Assembly: GCA_036785325.1 (NCBI GenBank)
Contig: JAXIVH010000041.1
Coordinates: 2,484,001 to 2,548,000 of the forward strand
DNA length: 64,000 nt
From: Urophycis tenuis
Lineage: Eukaryota; Chordata; Actinopteri; Gadiformes; Phycidae
Reading direction: 5' to 3'
The notes under the pieces were generated by a model, which searched no databases, was not told the origin of the DNA, and saw only the letters and a program-made list of their open reading frames with translations. The translations under genes and the position numbers were made by a program. Each line of letters begins with the position of its first letter. The stretch's first letter is position 1. Positions 33,555-44,397 of the stretch are shown here, in pieces.

Positions 33555-34919
33555 ATGGATAGTTTTACTGGGTTGGGTGGTGTTGGTAGGGGCAGGGGGA
33601 CATTTAGGTTTACTTCTCCTGGACTAACTGATATGGCCACTGCAATCCAGCCTCTTACCTCTACTCCAAGGCAAAGCTCCTTGTCACAACAGGCACGCAC
33701 CGTTAGTGAACATACACCCCATGCTGTTGGCTCTGAGCCGGTTTCCCCTCCAGTGAGCAGGGAGGTATCAATTGAGTTACTGGCAGATATTGTTGAGCGG
33801 GTGGGACATTCTATTGGTGAAAGCATTGTGTCGTGTCTAGGAACAACCAAAGTGGTGGGTGATACTGCTTGTCCCCAGAATAACAGTAGGGCTGGTGACA
33901 TTTCAGGCATGGGCTTGGTGCTGAAATCCGATGTGAAAGCGCCAGGGTTCTTTCGGGGTGATGGCTCTGAGAAGTGTACAGTGCAGGAGTGGGAGGAGCT
34001 AATGCTGGTTTACATGCGTAGGAACGGTTTTAACACCCAAGAGCAGTCTGATGAAGTGATGAGTAAGCTTATGGGACGAGCACGGGATGTTGTCAGAGTG
34101 GGATTGCGTAGTGACCCTAGGATTGAATTAAGCCAGGGCCCAGGTCCCATTTTTGATATTTTGAAGCAACATTTCAGTGACATAGTTTACTCTGATATGC
34201 CATTGGCGGACTTTTACACAACTCTCCCACTGACTGGTGAAAAGCCATTTGACTATTGGATTAGACTGAATCGAGCAATTGATGTAGCAGAGGACTGCAT
34301 TAGGAGACAGGGTAAGAAGCTAGACGATCCCGCTCGGGAGGTGGTTGCTATGTTTATTCGACACTGCCCTGACCCTGGACTGTGTCTGATTTTCAAGTGC
34401 AAACCCCTGCTTCAGTGGACTGCTGGGGAGGTGCATGAGAGGCTGGAGGAACATCAGAGAGAAAACAGAGCCAAACATTTTACATGCCCGCCAGTGACGG
34501 TTTCTCTAAAGCAGGGAGTGTCTTCTCCAGTGGCTTTGCCAAAGGACAATCCTGTTACAGTAGCTGCACCTGGACCTGCGCCAGTGGCAGTGTCCTCTCA
34601 CAATCCAGCTGAACCTTTTGCTCAAGTCATTGCTTTGCTGGAGCGTGTGCTAGAACAGCGGCCGCAACAGACGATGGAGGCCAATGGCTCTCGTCCACAG
34701 CAACGGTTTCGGAGGAGGTTGAACCCATCTCTGCCATGTGCGATATGTGGAGGGACTGACCACAGTACAGTGCAACACTGTCGAAATGATCATTTGTGTT
34801 ATCTCTGTCATGCTGCTGGCCACACACGCATGACGTGCCCACGAGCCCCAGCCCAAGAACCTGTTACCCAGACGGCAGGGCTCATGCAGCGGGGTCCAAC
34901 CAACCCGCAGGGAAACTAG
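33555..34919 (+). CDS. gag: Gag polyprotein (capsid/nucleocapsid)
   Basis: The chosen ATG at 33555 (ATAATGG context) gives 454 residues starting MDSFTGLGG. The same frame is open back to 33405, but that extension is the poorly coding, T-rich tract of a probable intron. The first ~120 residues are low-complexity; the middle (PGFFRGDGSEKCTVQEWEEL and on, about residues 128-320) has the helical pattern of Ty3/gypsy capsids. Two zinc knuckles lie at the C-terminus: residues 395-409 in the variant form CX2CX4HX5C and 415-428 in the canonical CX2CX4HX4C, which bind the genomic RNA. The frame ends at TAG 34917-34919, immediately after a slippery heptamer. It is expected to assemble the cytoplasmic particle in which reverse transcription occurs. 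Confidence 0.9.
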   Translation: MDSFTGLGGVGRGRGTFRFTSPGLTDMATAIQPLTSTPRQSSLSQQARTVSEHTPHAVGSEPVSPPVSREVSIELLADIVERVGHSIGESIVSCLGTTKVVGDTACPQNNSRAGDISGMGLVLKSDVKAPGFFRGDGSEKCTVQEWEELMLVYMRRNGFNTQEQSDEVMSKLMGRARDVVRVGLRSDPRIELSQGPGPIFDILKQHFSDIVYSDMPLADFYTTLPLTGEKPFDYWIRLNRAIDVAEDCIRRQGKKLDDPAREVVAMFIRHCPDPGLCLIFKCKPLLQWTAGEVHERLEEHQRENRAKHFTCPPVTVSLKQGVSSPVALPKDNPVTVAAPGPAPVAVSSHNPAEPFAQVIALLERVLEQRPQQTMEANGSRPQQRFRRRLNPSLPCAICGGTDHSTVQHCRNDHLCYLCHAAGHTRMTCPRAPAQEPVTQTAGLMQRGPTNPQGN

Positions 34920-34966
34920 ATGGCCCACGCAGGGAGGGGACAAGCGTTGGGTCAAATATAGTCCCT
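34910..34966 (+). promoter_or_regulatory. -1 ribosomal frameshift signal: slippery heptamer plus H-type pseudoknot
   Basis: G GGA AAC at 34910-34916 lies in the gag phase and directly before the gag stop. After a 7-nt spacer comes stem 1: CCCACGC (34924-34930) with GCGTTGGG (34944-34951), 7 bp with one bulged T. Stem 2: GGGAC (34937-34941) with GTCCC (34961-34965), extendable by a G-T pair to 34966. Connecting loops are 6, 2 and 9 nt, the last AT-rich. This geometry matches classical retroviral -1 signals and would place the ribosome in the pol frame. Confidence 0.88.
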
Positions 34967-37900
34967 GTAAATAACTGTGATGATGTGGAGTCTTTGTATT
35001 CAAGTGCATGTGCCTCTGCGGGGCCAGGTGTGAATATAATCTATCAAAACATACAAGCTGTAGCTCCTAATGATGATCTGTTTTATACGTGTGTTGTTGT
35101 AAATGACATCATTGAGGTGAAGGGGATGATTGATAGTGGATCGATGGCCTGCACATTGAGCTCAGCGATGGTGCCACGCCTACAGGAAGCTGGGGTGTTG
35201 ACAAGTGGGGCGCTCCTCCCAGTTGATGTGGTGCTGGTTGGGTGTGGTGGGATGAAGACCAGGGCGGTGGGTGCATGTGATTTGGTGCTAACAGTATATG
35301 GCCATAAAGCCTCTGTTCCTGTCTTGGTAGTAGATGGTCAGATTGATGGACTGATTATTGGCAGTAATTTCATCAAACATCTTATACAGGTCATGAAGGG
35401 TAACTTCAATGGGGCACAGCCAGTGGGGTGTACTGATGAGGAGGCGAAGCTCTTCTCGCTCCTGGCCAATGTGGAGAGGTGGCAGGGAAGCGAGGTGCCA
35501 GACAAAGTGGGAACACTGAGGCTGAAGCGGGCAGTTACGTTGGAACCGATGGGAGAGCACTTAGTCTGGGCACGGTTGAAGGGTGTTCAGAATATTTCGG
35601 CTGGTAGTGCTGTTGTCATTGAACCCACACAGGCCCGTTCAAGACCTAGGAATATTCTGGTTGGGAGAACTGTAGCAATCTTGAGAAATGATGGATGGCT
35701 TCCAGTGAAGATTGTCAATCCACTGCCCCGACCTGTAGTATTGAGACGCAATGCTAAGGTGGCTGATGCATTCCCTTGTATGGCCCTGGAAGACTTTGAC
35801 TCTGGTGGATTGGTGGCGTTAGCGCCTCATGCCCACATGTTGCAGCAACAACTGCTGAAGATAGGTGATGATTTAGGGGGTGATAATAACAGTGCCGACA
35901 GCTTGACCCTAGACGGCGAACCTGAGTGTGATGGAACAGGTTCTGATGTTCTGCGCAGATTGGGGCTTGCAGACATAAATGTTGACTCCCCTCATCTAAC
36001 ACCTGACGGTAGAGCGCAGCTGGTCCAACTGATAGCCCGTTATGAGTCCATTTTCTCAAGACATAAGCTGGATTGTGGGAAAGCTACAGGGTTTGTGCAT
36101 AGGATCAGGCTGAGTGACGACAAACCTTTCAGGTTGCCTTATCGAAGGTTGTCCCCCAATCAGTACGACAAACTCAAACAGGCCTTGAACGAGATGGAAG
36201 AGTGTGAATTAATAAGGAAGAGTAGTAGTGAGTTCGCGTCTCCACTCGTTCTTGTTTGGAAAAAGTCGGGTGATTTACGTCTGTGCACTGACTTCAGGTG
36301 GCTCAATGCCCGCACAATAAAGGATGCTCACCCCTTACCACACCAGGCTGATGCTCTTGCAGCCTTAGGTGGGAATGCTTATTTCTCAACGATGGACTTG
36401 ACATCAGGCTATTACAATGTGGAGGTCCATGAGGAGGACCGAAAGTTTACAGCTTTTACCTCACCCTTTGGACTCTATGAGTACAATCGTTTTCCTCAGG
36501 GCCTATGTAATAGTCCAGCCACGTTTATGAGAATGATGCTGAGCATTTTTGGAGACCAGAATTTTTTAAGTCTCCTCTGCTACCTTGATGATGTGCTGGT
36601 CTTTGCACCTAATGAAACGGTGGGGTTACAGCGTTTGGAGATGGTCTTTAGTCGCTTACAGCAACACAATCTTAAATTGGCGCAAAAGAAATGTCATTTT
36701 ATGGAGAAGTCTGTGAGATTTTTGGGCCATGTCATCAGTGAAGCTGGTATCGCCACAGACCCTGAAAAGGTACGAGTTATCACTGGAATGACTGAAAGGG
36801 ATCTCATGGAGGACAACTCGAATGTACCCTCTCAGTCCAAGATAAGGTCATTTCTTGGCATGGTTGTTTATTATCAACAGTTTATAGAGGGCTGTTCGGT
36901 CATTGCCAAGCCGCTGTTTGGATTGACCACCGGACCCAAGACTCCACGTTGTGGAAAAGGGAAGGTGAAAAGAAAGACCATGAGAAAGCTTGGGGTAGCA
37001 GATTGGACAGATAAATGCAGACAGGCATTCATCCAGTTGAAACAAGCTCTTCTTGATCAGGTTATCTTGGCCCATCCAGACTTTAGTAAGTCATTTCTGT
37101 TGTCTGTGGATGCGTCCAGTAACGGTTTAGGTGCTGTACTCTCCCAGGTCCCTGAAGGTGGGAATAAGGCCAGACCTGTGGCTTTTGCAAGCAAGTCACT
37201 GACCTATGCACAATCAAAGTATCCTGCGCATCGACTGGAATTTTTTGCTTTGCGTTGGGCGGTCTGTGATAAGTTTGGGCATTGGTTAAAAGGGCGGCCA
37301 TTTACTGTTTGGACGGATAACAATCCTCTAACTTACATCCTGTCTAAACCCAAACTCGATGCTTGTGAACACAGATGGGTTGCCAAGCTGGCACCATTTG
37401 AATTTGACATAATGTATATTCCGGGGCCCAGGAATGTGGTGGCGGATGCACTAAGCAGGCAGCCTTTTGTGAAGCCTAGTGCACTCCACAGGCTCACAAG
37501 AATCCCATACAAGGAGCTGTTGGATGAGGCAGCGGGTGTGCAAGCTCGGATAGTGCAGGATGCTTTCCGCTGGTCCAATCATCCATGTGAGGGGGATCTG
37601 GAGAGTCACTTTCCGATGTCGGAGACCAAGAAGGTTGACTTAGCAGTGAATAGTCAATCTACTGTTTCTTCTCTTGCTCGGCCTTTGTCAAGTGATGAGG
37701 TGTCAGCTATCTTGACCTCTCACATTAGTAGGGAACCAGAACGTCAAAGCCGCGCGCTCTTGTTGCCACAATTCCCTCAGTCTTTGGTGCCAGCTGAAGT
37801 AGCTGCTGTGTGTGCTTTGTCACAGGAGGACCTTATGTCAAAACAACGGCAAGATGATGTATTGGCCAGGGTGATTTTCTACGTGGAAAGGGGTAGGAGA

Positions 37901-39646
37901 CCCTCTAGAAGAGAGCGTGGCCATGAACCATTGGGGACTGTAAGGCTGCTTAAGGCATGGGAAAAGCTGTCTCTGCGTATGGGGGTGCTGTATCGTGTGA
38001 CTAGGGACCCTGTGTCCAAGAAAAAGAGTTACCAGTTTGTTGTACCTACCTCACTGAAGCAAACAGTCCTGAGGGGTGTTCATGATGAGGCTGGACATCA
38101 AGGCCAACAACGGACACTGTGGTTGACGCGGCAGAGGTTCTTCTGGCAGGGACTGGAGACTGATGTTAAAGAGTATGTGAAGCGTTGTCACAGATGTGTC
38201 TTCAGCAAAGCTCCAGAACCCGAGGCTAGAGCCCCACTGGAAAGCATCATCACCACTGAACCTCTTGAGCTGGTTTGTGTGGATTTCTGGTGTGCTGAGG
38301 ATGCTTCTAACAGGTCGTTGGATGTCCTTGTCGTCACTGATCATTTTACCAAATTGGCTCACGCCTTTTTGTGTCCAAATCAATCAGCAAGATCTGTTGC
38401 CCGTCAGTTGTGGGACAACATCTTCTGTGTTTATGGGTTCCCACGCCGCATCCACTCAGACCAAGGGGCCAACTTTGAGAGCAATCTTATCGCTGAACTC
38501 CTCAGTGTGGCTGGGGTACAAAAGTCCCATACAACACCTTACCACCCAATGGGTAACGGGGGCGTTGAGAGATTTAATAGGACTTTGGGTAATATGATCC
38601 GGGCACTACCAGCCAGGGCGAAACACAGGTGGCCTCAAATGCTTAAATCTCTGACTTTTGCATATAATTGCACAATCCATGAAACCACTGGACACGCCCC
38701 ATTTCATTTGATGTTTGGGAGAACACCTCGCTTACCTGTGGACATGCTGTTTGGTGAGGTGTTGCAAGATTCAGAGGTTGTGGACTATGATGTATATGTC
38801 CAGTCTCTCAGGATGGACCTGCAAGAGGCCATAAAGGCTGCCCAGGCGTCTGCTACCAAACAATTAGGGAGGCATGCGGACCTGTACAACAGGAAAGTCA
38901 GAGGGGCCCCTGTGGAGGTTGGAGATCGTGTCCTGTTGGCGAATAAGGGGGAACGTGGCAAAAGAAAACTAGCAGACAGGTGGGAAAATACACTGTATGT
39001 TGTCACAGAAAAGAATAATGACATTCATGTGTATAAGATCCGCAACTCTTCTACTGGCCAAGAGAAGACCGTATACCGCAATCTTATTATGCCAGTCAAC
39101 TTCCTACCGCTGCTTGATTCTCCTGAGCAAGTGATTGATGGAGTCAGATGCTCTTCTGATGAGAGTGATGCATCAGTAGATATGATGAATGCTGAAGAGA
39201 GAACAAGTGTGTGGGTGTCGGAGTTGTCAAGTGAGGTGCCAGATGACAAGCGAACAGATCACATGGAAAACGAATGTAGGTCGGGTGTAGAACATGGCTT
39301 GATACCGGATTCTAACCTGTTTTCTGATGTTCCTGTGGATGAGGCTGTGGATAGCACCTCCATGTCTGGCTCTGACTCTGAATTGATGGATTCTGACTTC
39401 AGACTCTGTGTGTCAAATTCCGGTTGTCCACCGACTCCTATCCATGAATCAGCACAACCTAATGATGAAGATTTTGGACTGACTGATCCCCTGGCTTCTG
39501 TTTCTGACTTTCAGTCAATGCCGACTAATAGACGAAACTTTTCAAGGGTTGGACGTTTCATAAAACCTGCTAGGAGACTTATTGAAATGATGCAGACACA
39601 GAGGGTTTGGGGTAATGGATGGAAAAGTATAGCTGTATGGGTGTAA
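34916..39646 (+). CDS. pol: Pol polyprotein: protease, reverse transcriptase, RNase H, integrase
   Basis: Expressed by -1 frameshift from gag; the frame is open from 34796 but true Pol starts at the slip site, giving about 1576 residues. Domains by nucleotide: aspartic protease with DSGS (35132-35143); RT from FRLPYRR (36127) through LVWKKSGDLRLCTDFRWLN, FPQGLCNSPATF and catalytic YLDD (36581-36592); RNase H with SVDASSNG (Asp 37109), HRLEFFAL and WTDNNPL; integrase zinc site with His at 38081 and 38096 and Cys at 38186 and 38195; catalytic core with Asp at 38282, Asp at 38459 and Glu at 38567, the last two separated by exactly 35 residues. A C-terminal DNA-binding-like part (ADRWENTLYVV) and an acidic Ser/Asp-rich tail follow. 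No stop or missing catalytic residue was seen. There is no recognisable chromodomain. Confidence 0.94.
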   Translation, partial: LDGPRREGTSVGSNIVPVNNCDDVESLYSSACASAGPGVNIIYQNIQAVAPNDDLFYTCVVVNDIIEVKGMIDSGSMACTLSSAMVPRLQEAGVLTSGALLPVDVVLVGCGGMKTRAVGACDLVLTVYGHKASVPVLVVDGQIDGLIIGSNFIKHLIQVMKGNFNGAQPVGCTDEEAKLFSLLANVERWQGSEVPDKVGTLRLKRAVTLEPMGEHLVWARLKGVQNISAGSAVVIEPTQARSRPRNILVGRTVAILRNDGWLPVKIVNPLPRPVVLRRNAKVADAFPCMALEDFDSGGLVALAPHAHMLQQQLLKIGDDLGGDNNSADSLTLDGEPECDGTGSDVLRRLGLADINVDSPHLTPDGRAQLVQLIARYESIFSRHKLDCGKATGFVHRIRLSDDKPFRLPYRRLSPNQYDKLKQALNEMEECELIRKSSSEFASPLVLVWKKSGDLRLCTDFRWLNARTIKDAHPLPHQADALAALGGNAYFSTMDLTSGYYNVEVHEEDRKFTAFTSPFGLYEYNRFPQGLCNSPATFMRMMLSIFGDQNFLSLLCYLDDVLVFAPNETVGLQRLEMVFSRLQQHNLKLAQKKCHFMEKSVRFLGHVISEAGIATDPEKVRVITGMTERDLMEDNSNVPSQSKIRSFLGMVVYYQQFIEGCSVIAKPLFGLTTGPKTPRCGKGKVKRKTMRKLGVADWTDKCRQAFIQLKQALLDQVILAHPDFSKSFLLSVDASSNGLGAVLSQVPEGGNKARPVAFASKSLTYAQSKYPAHRLEFFALRWAVCDKFGHWLKGRPFTVWTDNNPLTYILSKPKLDACEHRWVAKLAPFEFDIMYIPGPRNVVADALSRQPFVKPSALHRLTRIPYKELLDEAAGVQARIVQDAFRWSNHPCEGDLESHFPMSETKKVDLAVNSQSTVSSLARPLSSDEVSAILTSHISREPERQSRALLLPQFPQSLVPAEVAAVCALSQEDLMSKQRQDDVLARVIFYVERGRRPSRRERGHEPLGTVRLLKAWEKLSLRMGVLYRVTRDPVSKKKSYQFVVPTSLKQTVLRGVHDEAGHQGQQRTLWLTRQRFFWQGLETDVKEYVKRCHRCVFSKAPEPEARAPLESIITTEPLELVCVDFWCAEDASNRSLDVLVVTDHFTKLAHAFLCPNQSARSVARQLWDNIFCVYGFPRRIHSDQGANFESNLIAELLSVAGVQKSHTTPYHPMGNGGVERFNRTLGNMIRALPARAKHRWPQMLKSLTFAYNCTIHETTGHAPFHLMFGRTPRLPVDMLFGEVLQDSEVVDYDVYVQSLRMDLQEAIKAAQASATKQLGRHADLYNRKVRGAPVEVGDRVLLANKGERGKRKLADRWENTLYVVTEKNNDIHVYKIRNSSTGQEKTVYRNLIMPVNFLPLLDSPEQVIDGVRCSSDESDASVDMMNAEERTSVWVSELSSEVPDDKRTDHMENECRSGVEHGLIPDSNLFSDVPVDEAVDSTSMSGSDSELMDSDFRLCVSNSGCPPTPIHESAQPNDEDFGLTDPLASVSDFQSMPTNRRNFSRVGRFIKPARRLIEMMQTQRVWGNGWKSIAVWV

Positions 39647-39915
39647 AATGATTTGGGTTTGCATGAGTTGACTGAGTTGTAGTCTCAGCCAAAAATTTTT
39701 TTTTTTTTGGTTTTTGATGTTTTTGTTTTCTTTGGGGCTTCCTTTTGCTTTGTCACCAAGTGTAATTGACATGTAATGGGCATGTTTACCCGGGGGGTCT
39801 GGATGTACTCCCTCATTCTGGTGTGGAATGGTCTTATGGACGGGAATGTTTGGTGGCATTTGATTGCAAGGCTTTGCATGCCTCATGTTTTATTTTATTA
39901 GGGCAAGTGGAATTC
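39647..39915 (+). other. 3' untranslated region of the LTR element
   Basis: Non-coding after the pol stop, with a T-rich stretch near 39695-39720. No env-like frame, transmembrane segment or accessory gene is visible. Confidence 0.7.
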
Positions 39916-39927
39916 AGAGGGGGAGGG
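39916..39927 (+). other. Polypurine tract
   Basis: AGAGGGGGAGGG directly abuts the TGTAAC start of the 3' LTR; this is the usual plus-strand primer position. Confidence 0.88.
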
Positions 39928-40491
39928 TGTAACATTGGTAATATTGCTTCCACTTGCCATTGTGCCAGAAATGTATATACAGTATATATTGTCACTTTAA
40001 GTGACACGTGATCACGTGACCATGCTGGTTCGTATAAAGGGGAATGGCGCGCTCTTGCTCTTCCCAGTTATCTTGCCTGCGCAAGAGGTAGGTCACGGGT
40101 AGATGCATTGCACACTGTAAATGAAAGTTTATAATAATGGTTGTTTTGGTTTAAGAAATGTTCTTATATCAATGTATATGTACCTAGGGATACTGATAGA
40201 CTTTTCTATAATATGCTAACATAAATGTTCTATATTTCTAGTGTATGTAGCATTGCCGATGATTATCCCATGCAGTGGAGTGACTGCATGGTGTTGTCCA
40301 TCAACAGGTACCTATATTCTTTATTGTCGCCCAGTTATCTTGCCTGCGCAAGAGTGTATGTAGCATTGCCGATGATTATCCCATGCAGTGGAGTGACTGC
40401 ATGGTGTTGTCCATCAACAGAATAAAAACTTCTGACTGGGAATCTTCGTGTATGGTGCTTCACAACACAACGCAAGATCACATCTGTTACA
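39928..40491 (+). repeat. 3' LTR
   Basis: 564 bp, base-for-base the same as the 5' LTR by eye, offset 7535 bp: TATA at 40033, intron 40088-40241, intron-less exon copy 40330-40420, AATAAA at 40421. Identity of LTRs, which are made equal at integration, indicates a very recent insertion. Confidence 0.95.
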
Positions 40492-40495
40492 CGAG
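40492..40495 (+). other. 4-bp target-site duplication (CGAG), right
   Basis: Matches 32389-32392; satellite continues as CAGTCTGGTTGATC. Confidence 0.9.
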
Positions 40496-41640
40496 CAGTC
40501 TGGTTGATCACAGACTAAACTGCGTCAGGTTGACTGAAGTCTACCCAGCAGCTAAAAACATACCTTCAACGTTTCAATTAACATCAATCTTTCCTTACAG
40601 AACACAAATTAATTAGCTTAGTATTTCAATGACCCATGAGTCAATATAGTCTTGCCATACGCCGTTGGAAAGCTTAGATTTCCCCGCTTAAAATGAGCCC
40701 ATCCGCGAGCAGTCTGGTTGATCACAGACTAAACTGCGTCAGGTTGAATGAAGTCTACCCAGCAGCTAAAAACATACCTTTAACGTTTCAATTAACATCA
40801 ATCTTTCCTTACAGAACACAAATTAATTAGCTTAGTATTTCAATGACCCATGAGTCAATATAGTCTTGCCATAGGCCGTTGGAAAGCTTAGATTTCCCCG
40901 CTTAAAATGAGCCCATCCGCTAGCAGTCTGGTTGATCACAGACTAAACTGCGTCAGGTTGAATGAAGTCTACCCAGCAGCTAAAAACATACCTTTAACGT
41001 TTCAATTAACATCAATCTTTCCTTACAGAACACAAATTAATTAGCTTAGTATTTCAAAGGCCCTTTGGTGTATATAGTCTTGCCATACGCCGTTGAAAAG
41101 CTTAGATTTCCCCGCTTATAATGAGCCCATCCCCAAGCAATTTGGTTGCTCAGAGACAAAACTGTGTCAGGTTGACTGAAGTCTACCCAGCAGCTAAAAA
41201 CATACCTTCAACGTTTCAATTAACATCAATCTTTCCTTACAGAACACAAATTAATTAGCTTAGTATTTCAACGACCCATGAGTCAATATAGTCTAGCCAT
41301 ACGCCGTTGGAAAGCTTAGATTTCCCTGCTTAAAATGAGCCCATCCGCGAGCAGTCTGCTTGCTCACAGACAAAACTGCGTCAGGTTGACTGAAGTCTAC
41401 CCAGCAGCTAAAAACATACCTTCAACGTTTCAATTAAGATCAATCTTTCAATAAAGAACAGAAATTAATTAGCTTAGTATTTCAACGACCCATGACTCAA
41501 TATAGTCTTGCCATACGCCGTTGGGAACCTTAGATTTCCCCGCTTAAAATGAGCCCATCCGCGAGCAGTCTGGTTGCTCACAGACTAAACTGCGTCAGGT
41601 TGAATGAAGTCTACCCAGCAGCTAAAAACATACCTTCAAC
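40492..41640. repeat. Satellite segment 9b (about 5 monomers)
   Basis: Completes the interrupted monomer and ends with the pre-block variant. Without the LTR element, B7 and B8 would be only about 2.2 kb apart, the shortest block spacing in the window. Confidence 0.95.
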
Positions 41641-41889
41641 TTTTCAATTCACGCGTTTTTTTTGTAATACGTGTAGCTATGATAAAGGACACATGTTTTG
41701 GCCTGTTTTATTATTCATAGTTGGCTTAACAGTAATAGAATATTATTATATGCTATAAGTGACCAGACGTCCGAGATCAAAACTGGGAGCATAATCCCCG
41801 AGAAGGGGGAAAAAAAGGGTCAGCTATGTTTAAGTATATATATATATGTGTGTGTATATATAAGTGTGTGTGTGTGTGTATATATGCGC

Positions 41890-41932
<43 letters not shown>

Positions 41933-42635
41933 AATCACTTACTTGGAACGGCATGATCCCACATCGCTGTGAAGGGACGGCGTTAACCAGGTGGGCGTGC
42001 AACCCCTCGAGAGAGTTGCTGCCTCACCGGCACTTGTACTTGTTCAGCCGGATGCAGTTCTTCACAACCACCTTCACAGAGACATACAGCTGTATGCCAG
42101 GGGGGTCATGTAACACACAACCTATTGCAAGGTCCTCATTTATGCTGGTGTCATTTTGAAATGTTACCATATACAAATTTAAATGGTTTTGACACACGAT
42201 GACTGCAGAGACAGCTGCAGGATGGCCCACGAAGCAGGACGGAGGGGGCCTGTGGCTGTGCGGGGAGGACCAGCGGTATGGGTGCTGCCGACACAGGGGG
42301 CGGGCGGGCCACAGGCTGACGCAGCAGGAGGCCTCGGCTGGAGGCGGGTGGGCGCAGGAGGCTTCGGCCGGGTGGAGGACGACAACGCAGTGGGCTGAAC
42401 GGGCCGGTTGGTGGGAGTCACAGGCTCTGGCTCATCAACAAATAACCTGGAAATATAAAATACACACGTGATCAGTATTGATATTGATATCTTTTATAAG
42501 AACACTGTTCATACCGTTTACACTTTTTATACAACTGTTTATACAATGTCCATACTGTTTATTTATTAATGTTTATCACTGAAAAATAAAGGTGACTTGG
42601 TATGACTTGTGTGCTATTTTCTTTCCACAGCCAAC
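41641..42635. repeat. Block B8
   Basis: Eighth copy; microsatellite about 41836-41928 with the TATATAAGTGTG variant shared with B6. Confidence 0.9.
41943..42446 (-). pseudogene. Captured exon-like segment, copy 8
   Basis: 504 bp with TGA after KYKCR. Private changes are ACAAATTTAAATGG for ACAAGTTTGAATGG (QNHLNLY for QNHSNLY in one frame; removes the stop context in the other) and GGGACGGCG for GGGATGGCG. Confidence 0.6.
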
Positions 42636-44104
42636 AGAACACACATGAATCAGCTTATTATTTCGACGACCCATGGGCAAATATAGTCATGCCATACGTC
42701 GTTGGAAAGCTTAGATTTCCCCGTTTAAAATGAGCCCATCTCTGAGCAATTTGGTTGCTCACAGACAAATCTGCGTGAGGTTGACTGAAGTCTACAAAGC
42801 AGCTGAAGACATACCTTCAACGTTTCAATTAACATCAATCTTTCCTTACAGAACACAAATTAATTAGCTTAGTATTTCAACGACCCTTTAGTGAATATAG
42901 TCTTGCCATACGCCGTTGAAAAGCTTAGATTTCCCCGCTTAAAATGAGCCCATCCTCGAGCAGTCTGGTTGATCACAGACTAAACTGCGTCAGGTTGACT
43001 GAAGTCTACCCAGCAGCTAAAAACATACCTTCAACGTTTCAATTAACATCAATCTTTCCTTACAGAACACAAATTAATTAGCTTAGTATTTCAACGACCC
43101 ATGAGTCAATATAGTCTTGCCATACGCCGTTAGAAAGCTTAGATTTCCCCGCTTAAAATGAGCCCATCCGCGAGCAGTCTGGTTCATCACAGACTAAACT
43201 GCGTCAGGTTGACTGAAGTCTAACCAGCAGCTAAAAACATACCTTCAACGTTTCAATTAACATCAATCTTTCCTTACAGAACACAAATTAATTAGCTTAG
43301 TATTTCAATGACCCATGAGTCAATATAGTCTTGCCATACGCCGTTGGAAAGCTTAGATTTCCCCGCTTAAAATGAGCCCATCCCCGAGCAGTCTGGTTGA
43401 TCACAGACTAAACTGCGTCAGGTTGAATGAAGTCTACCCAGCAGCTAAAAACATACCTTTAACGTTTCAATTAACATCAATCTTTCCTTACAGAACACAA
43501 ATTAATTAGCTTAGTATTTCAACGACCCTTTGGTGAATATAGTCTTGCCATACGCCGTTGGAAAGCTTAGATTTCCCCGCTTATAATGAGCCCATCCCCG
43601 AGCAATTTGGTTGCTCACAGACTAAACTGCGTCAGGTTGACTGAAGTCTACCCAGCAGCTAAAAACATACCTTCAACGTTTCAATTAACATCAATCTTTC
43701 CTTACAGAACACAAATTAATTAGCTTAGTATTTCAACGACCCATGAGTCAATATAGTCTTGCCATACGCCGTTGGAAAGCTTAGATTTCCCCGCTTAAAA
43801 TGAGCCCATCCGCGAGCAGTCTGGTTGATCACAGACTAAACTGCGTCAGGTTGAATGAAGTCTACCCAGCAGCTAAAAACATACCTTCAACGTTTAAATT
43901 AAGATCAATCTTTCAATAAAGAACAGAAATTAATTAGCTTAGTATTTCAACGACCCATGAGTCAATATAGTCTTGCCATACGCCGTTGGGAACTTTAGAT
44001 TTCCCCGCTTAAAATGAGCCCATCCGCGAGCAATTTAGTTAATCACAGACTAAACTGCGTCAGGTTGAATGAAGTCTACCCAGCAGCTAAAAACATACCA
44101 TCAA
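42636..44104. repeat. Satellite segment 10 (about 7 monomers)
   Basis: The post-block monomer has private changes (CTGCGTGAGG, TACAAAGCAGCTGAAG). It ends with a pre-block variant in which GAACTTTAG replaces GAACCTTAG. Confidence 0.95.
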
Positions 44105-44356
44105 CTTTTCAATTCACGCGTTTTTTTTGTAATACGTGTAGCTATGATAAAGGACACATGTTTTGGCCTGTTTTATTATTCATAGTTGGCTTAACAGTAA
44201 TAGAATATTATTATATGCTATAAGTGACCAGACGTCCGAGATCAAAACTGGGAGCATAATCCCCGAGAAGGGGGAAAAAAAGGGTCAGCTATGTTTAAGT
44301 ATATATATATATATGTGTGTGTATATATGTGTGTGTGTGTGTGTGTATATATGCGC

Positions 44357-44397
<41 letters not shown>

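Larger units (their letters stand above)
32393..40491 (+). mobile_element. Full-length Ty3/gypsy-type LTR retrotransposon (8099 bp)
   Basis: Two 564-bp LTRs that I find identical on reading, both TGTAAC...GTTACA, with a 4-bp target duplication. A primer-binding site follows the 5' LTR, a purine tract precedes the 3' LTR, and between them lie gag and pol in overlapping frames with a -1 frameshift signal. The domain order protease, RT, RNase H, integrase places it in Ty3/gypsy (Metaviridae). I see no envelope gene. All frames are open and catalytic motifs intact, so the insertion is recent and possibly still active. The lineage within Ty3/gypsy is not assigned. Confidence 0.95.

Noticed and set aside
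34796..34915. Independent ATG start for Pol within gag
   Set aside because: The zinc-knuckle region is conserved in the gag frame here, and a clear frameshift signal provides the entry to pol; the early pol-frame residues have no domain.
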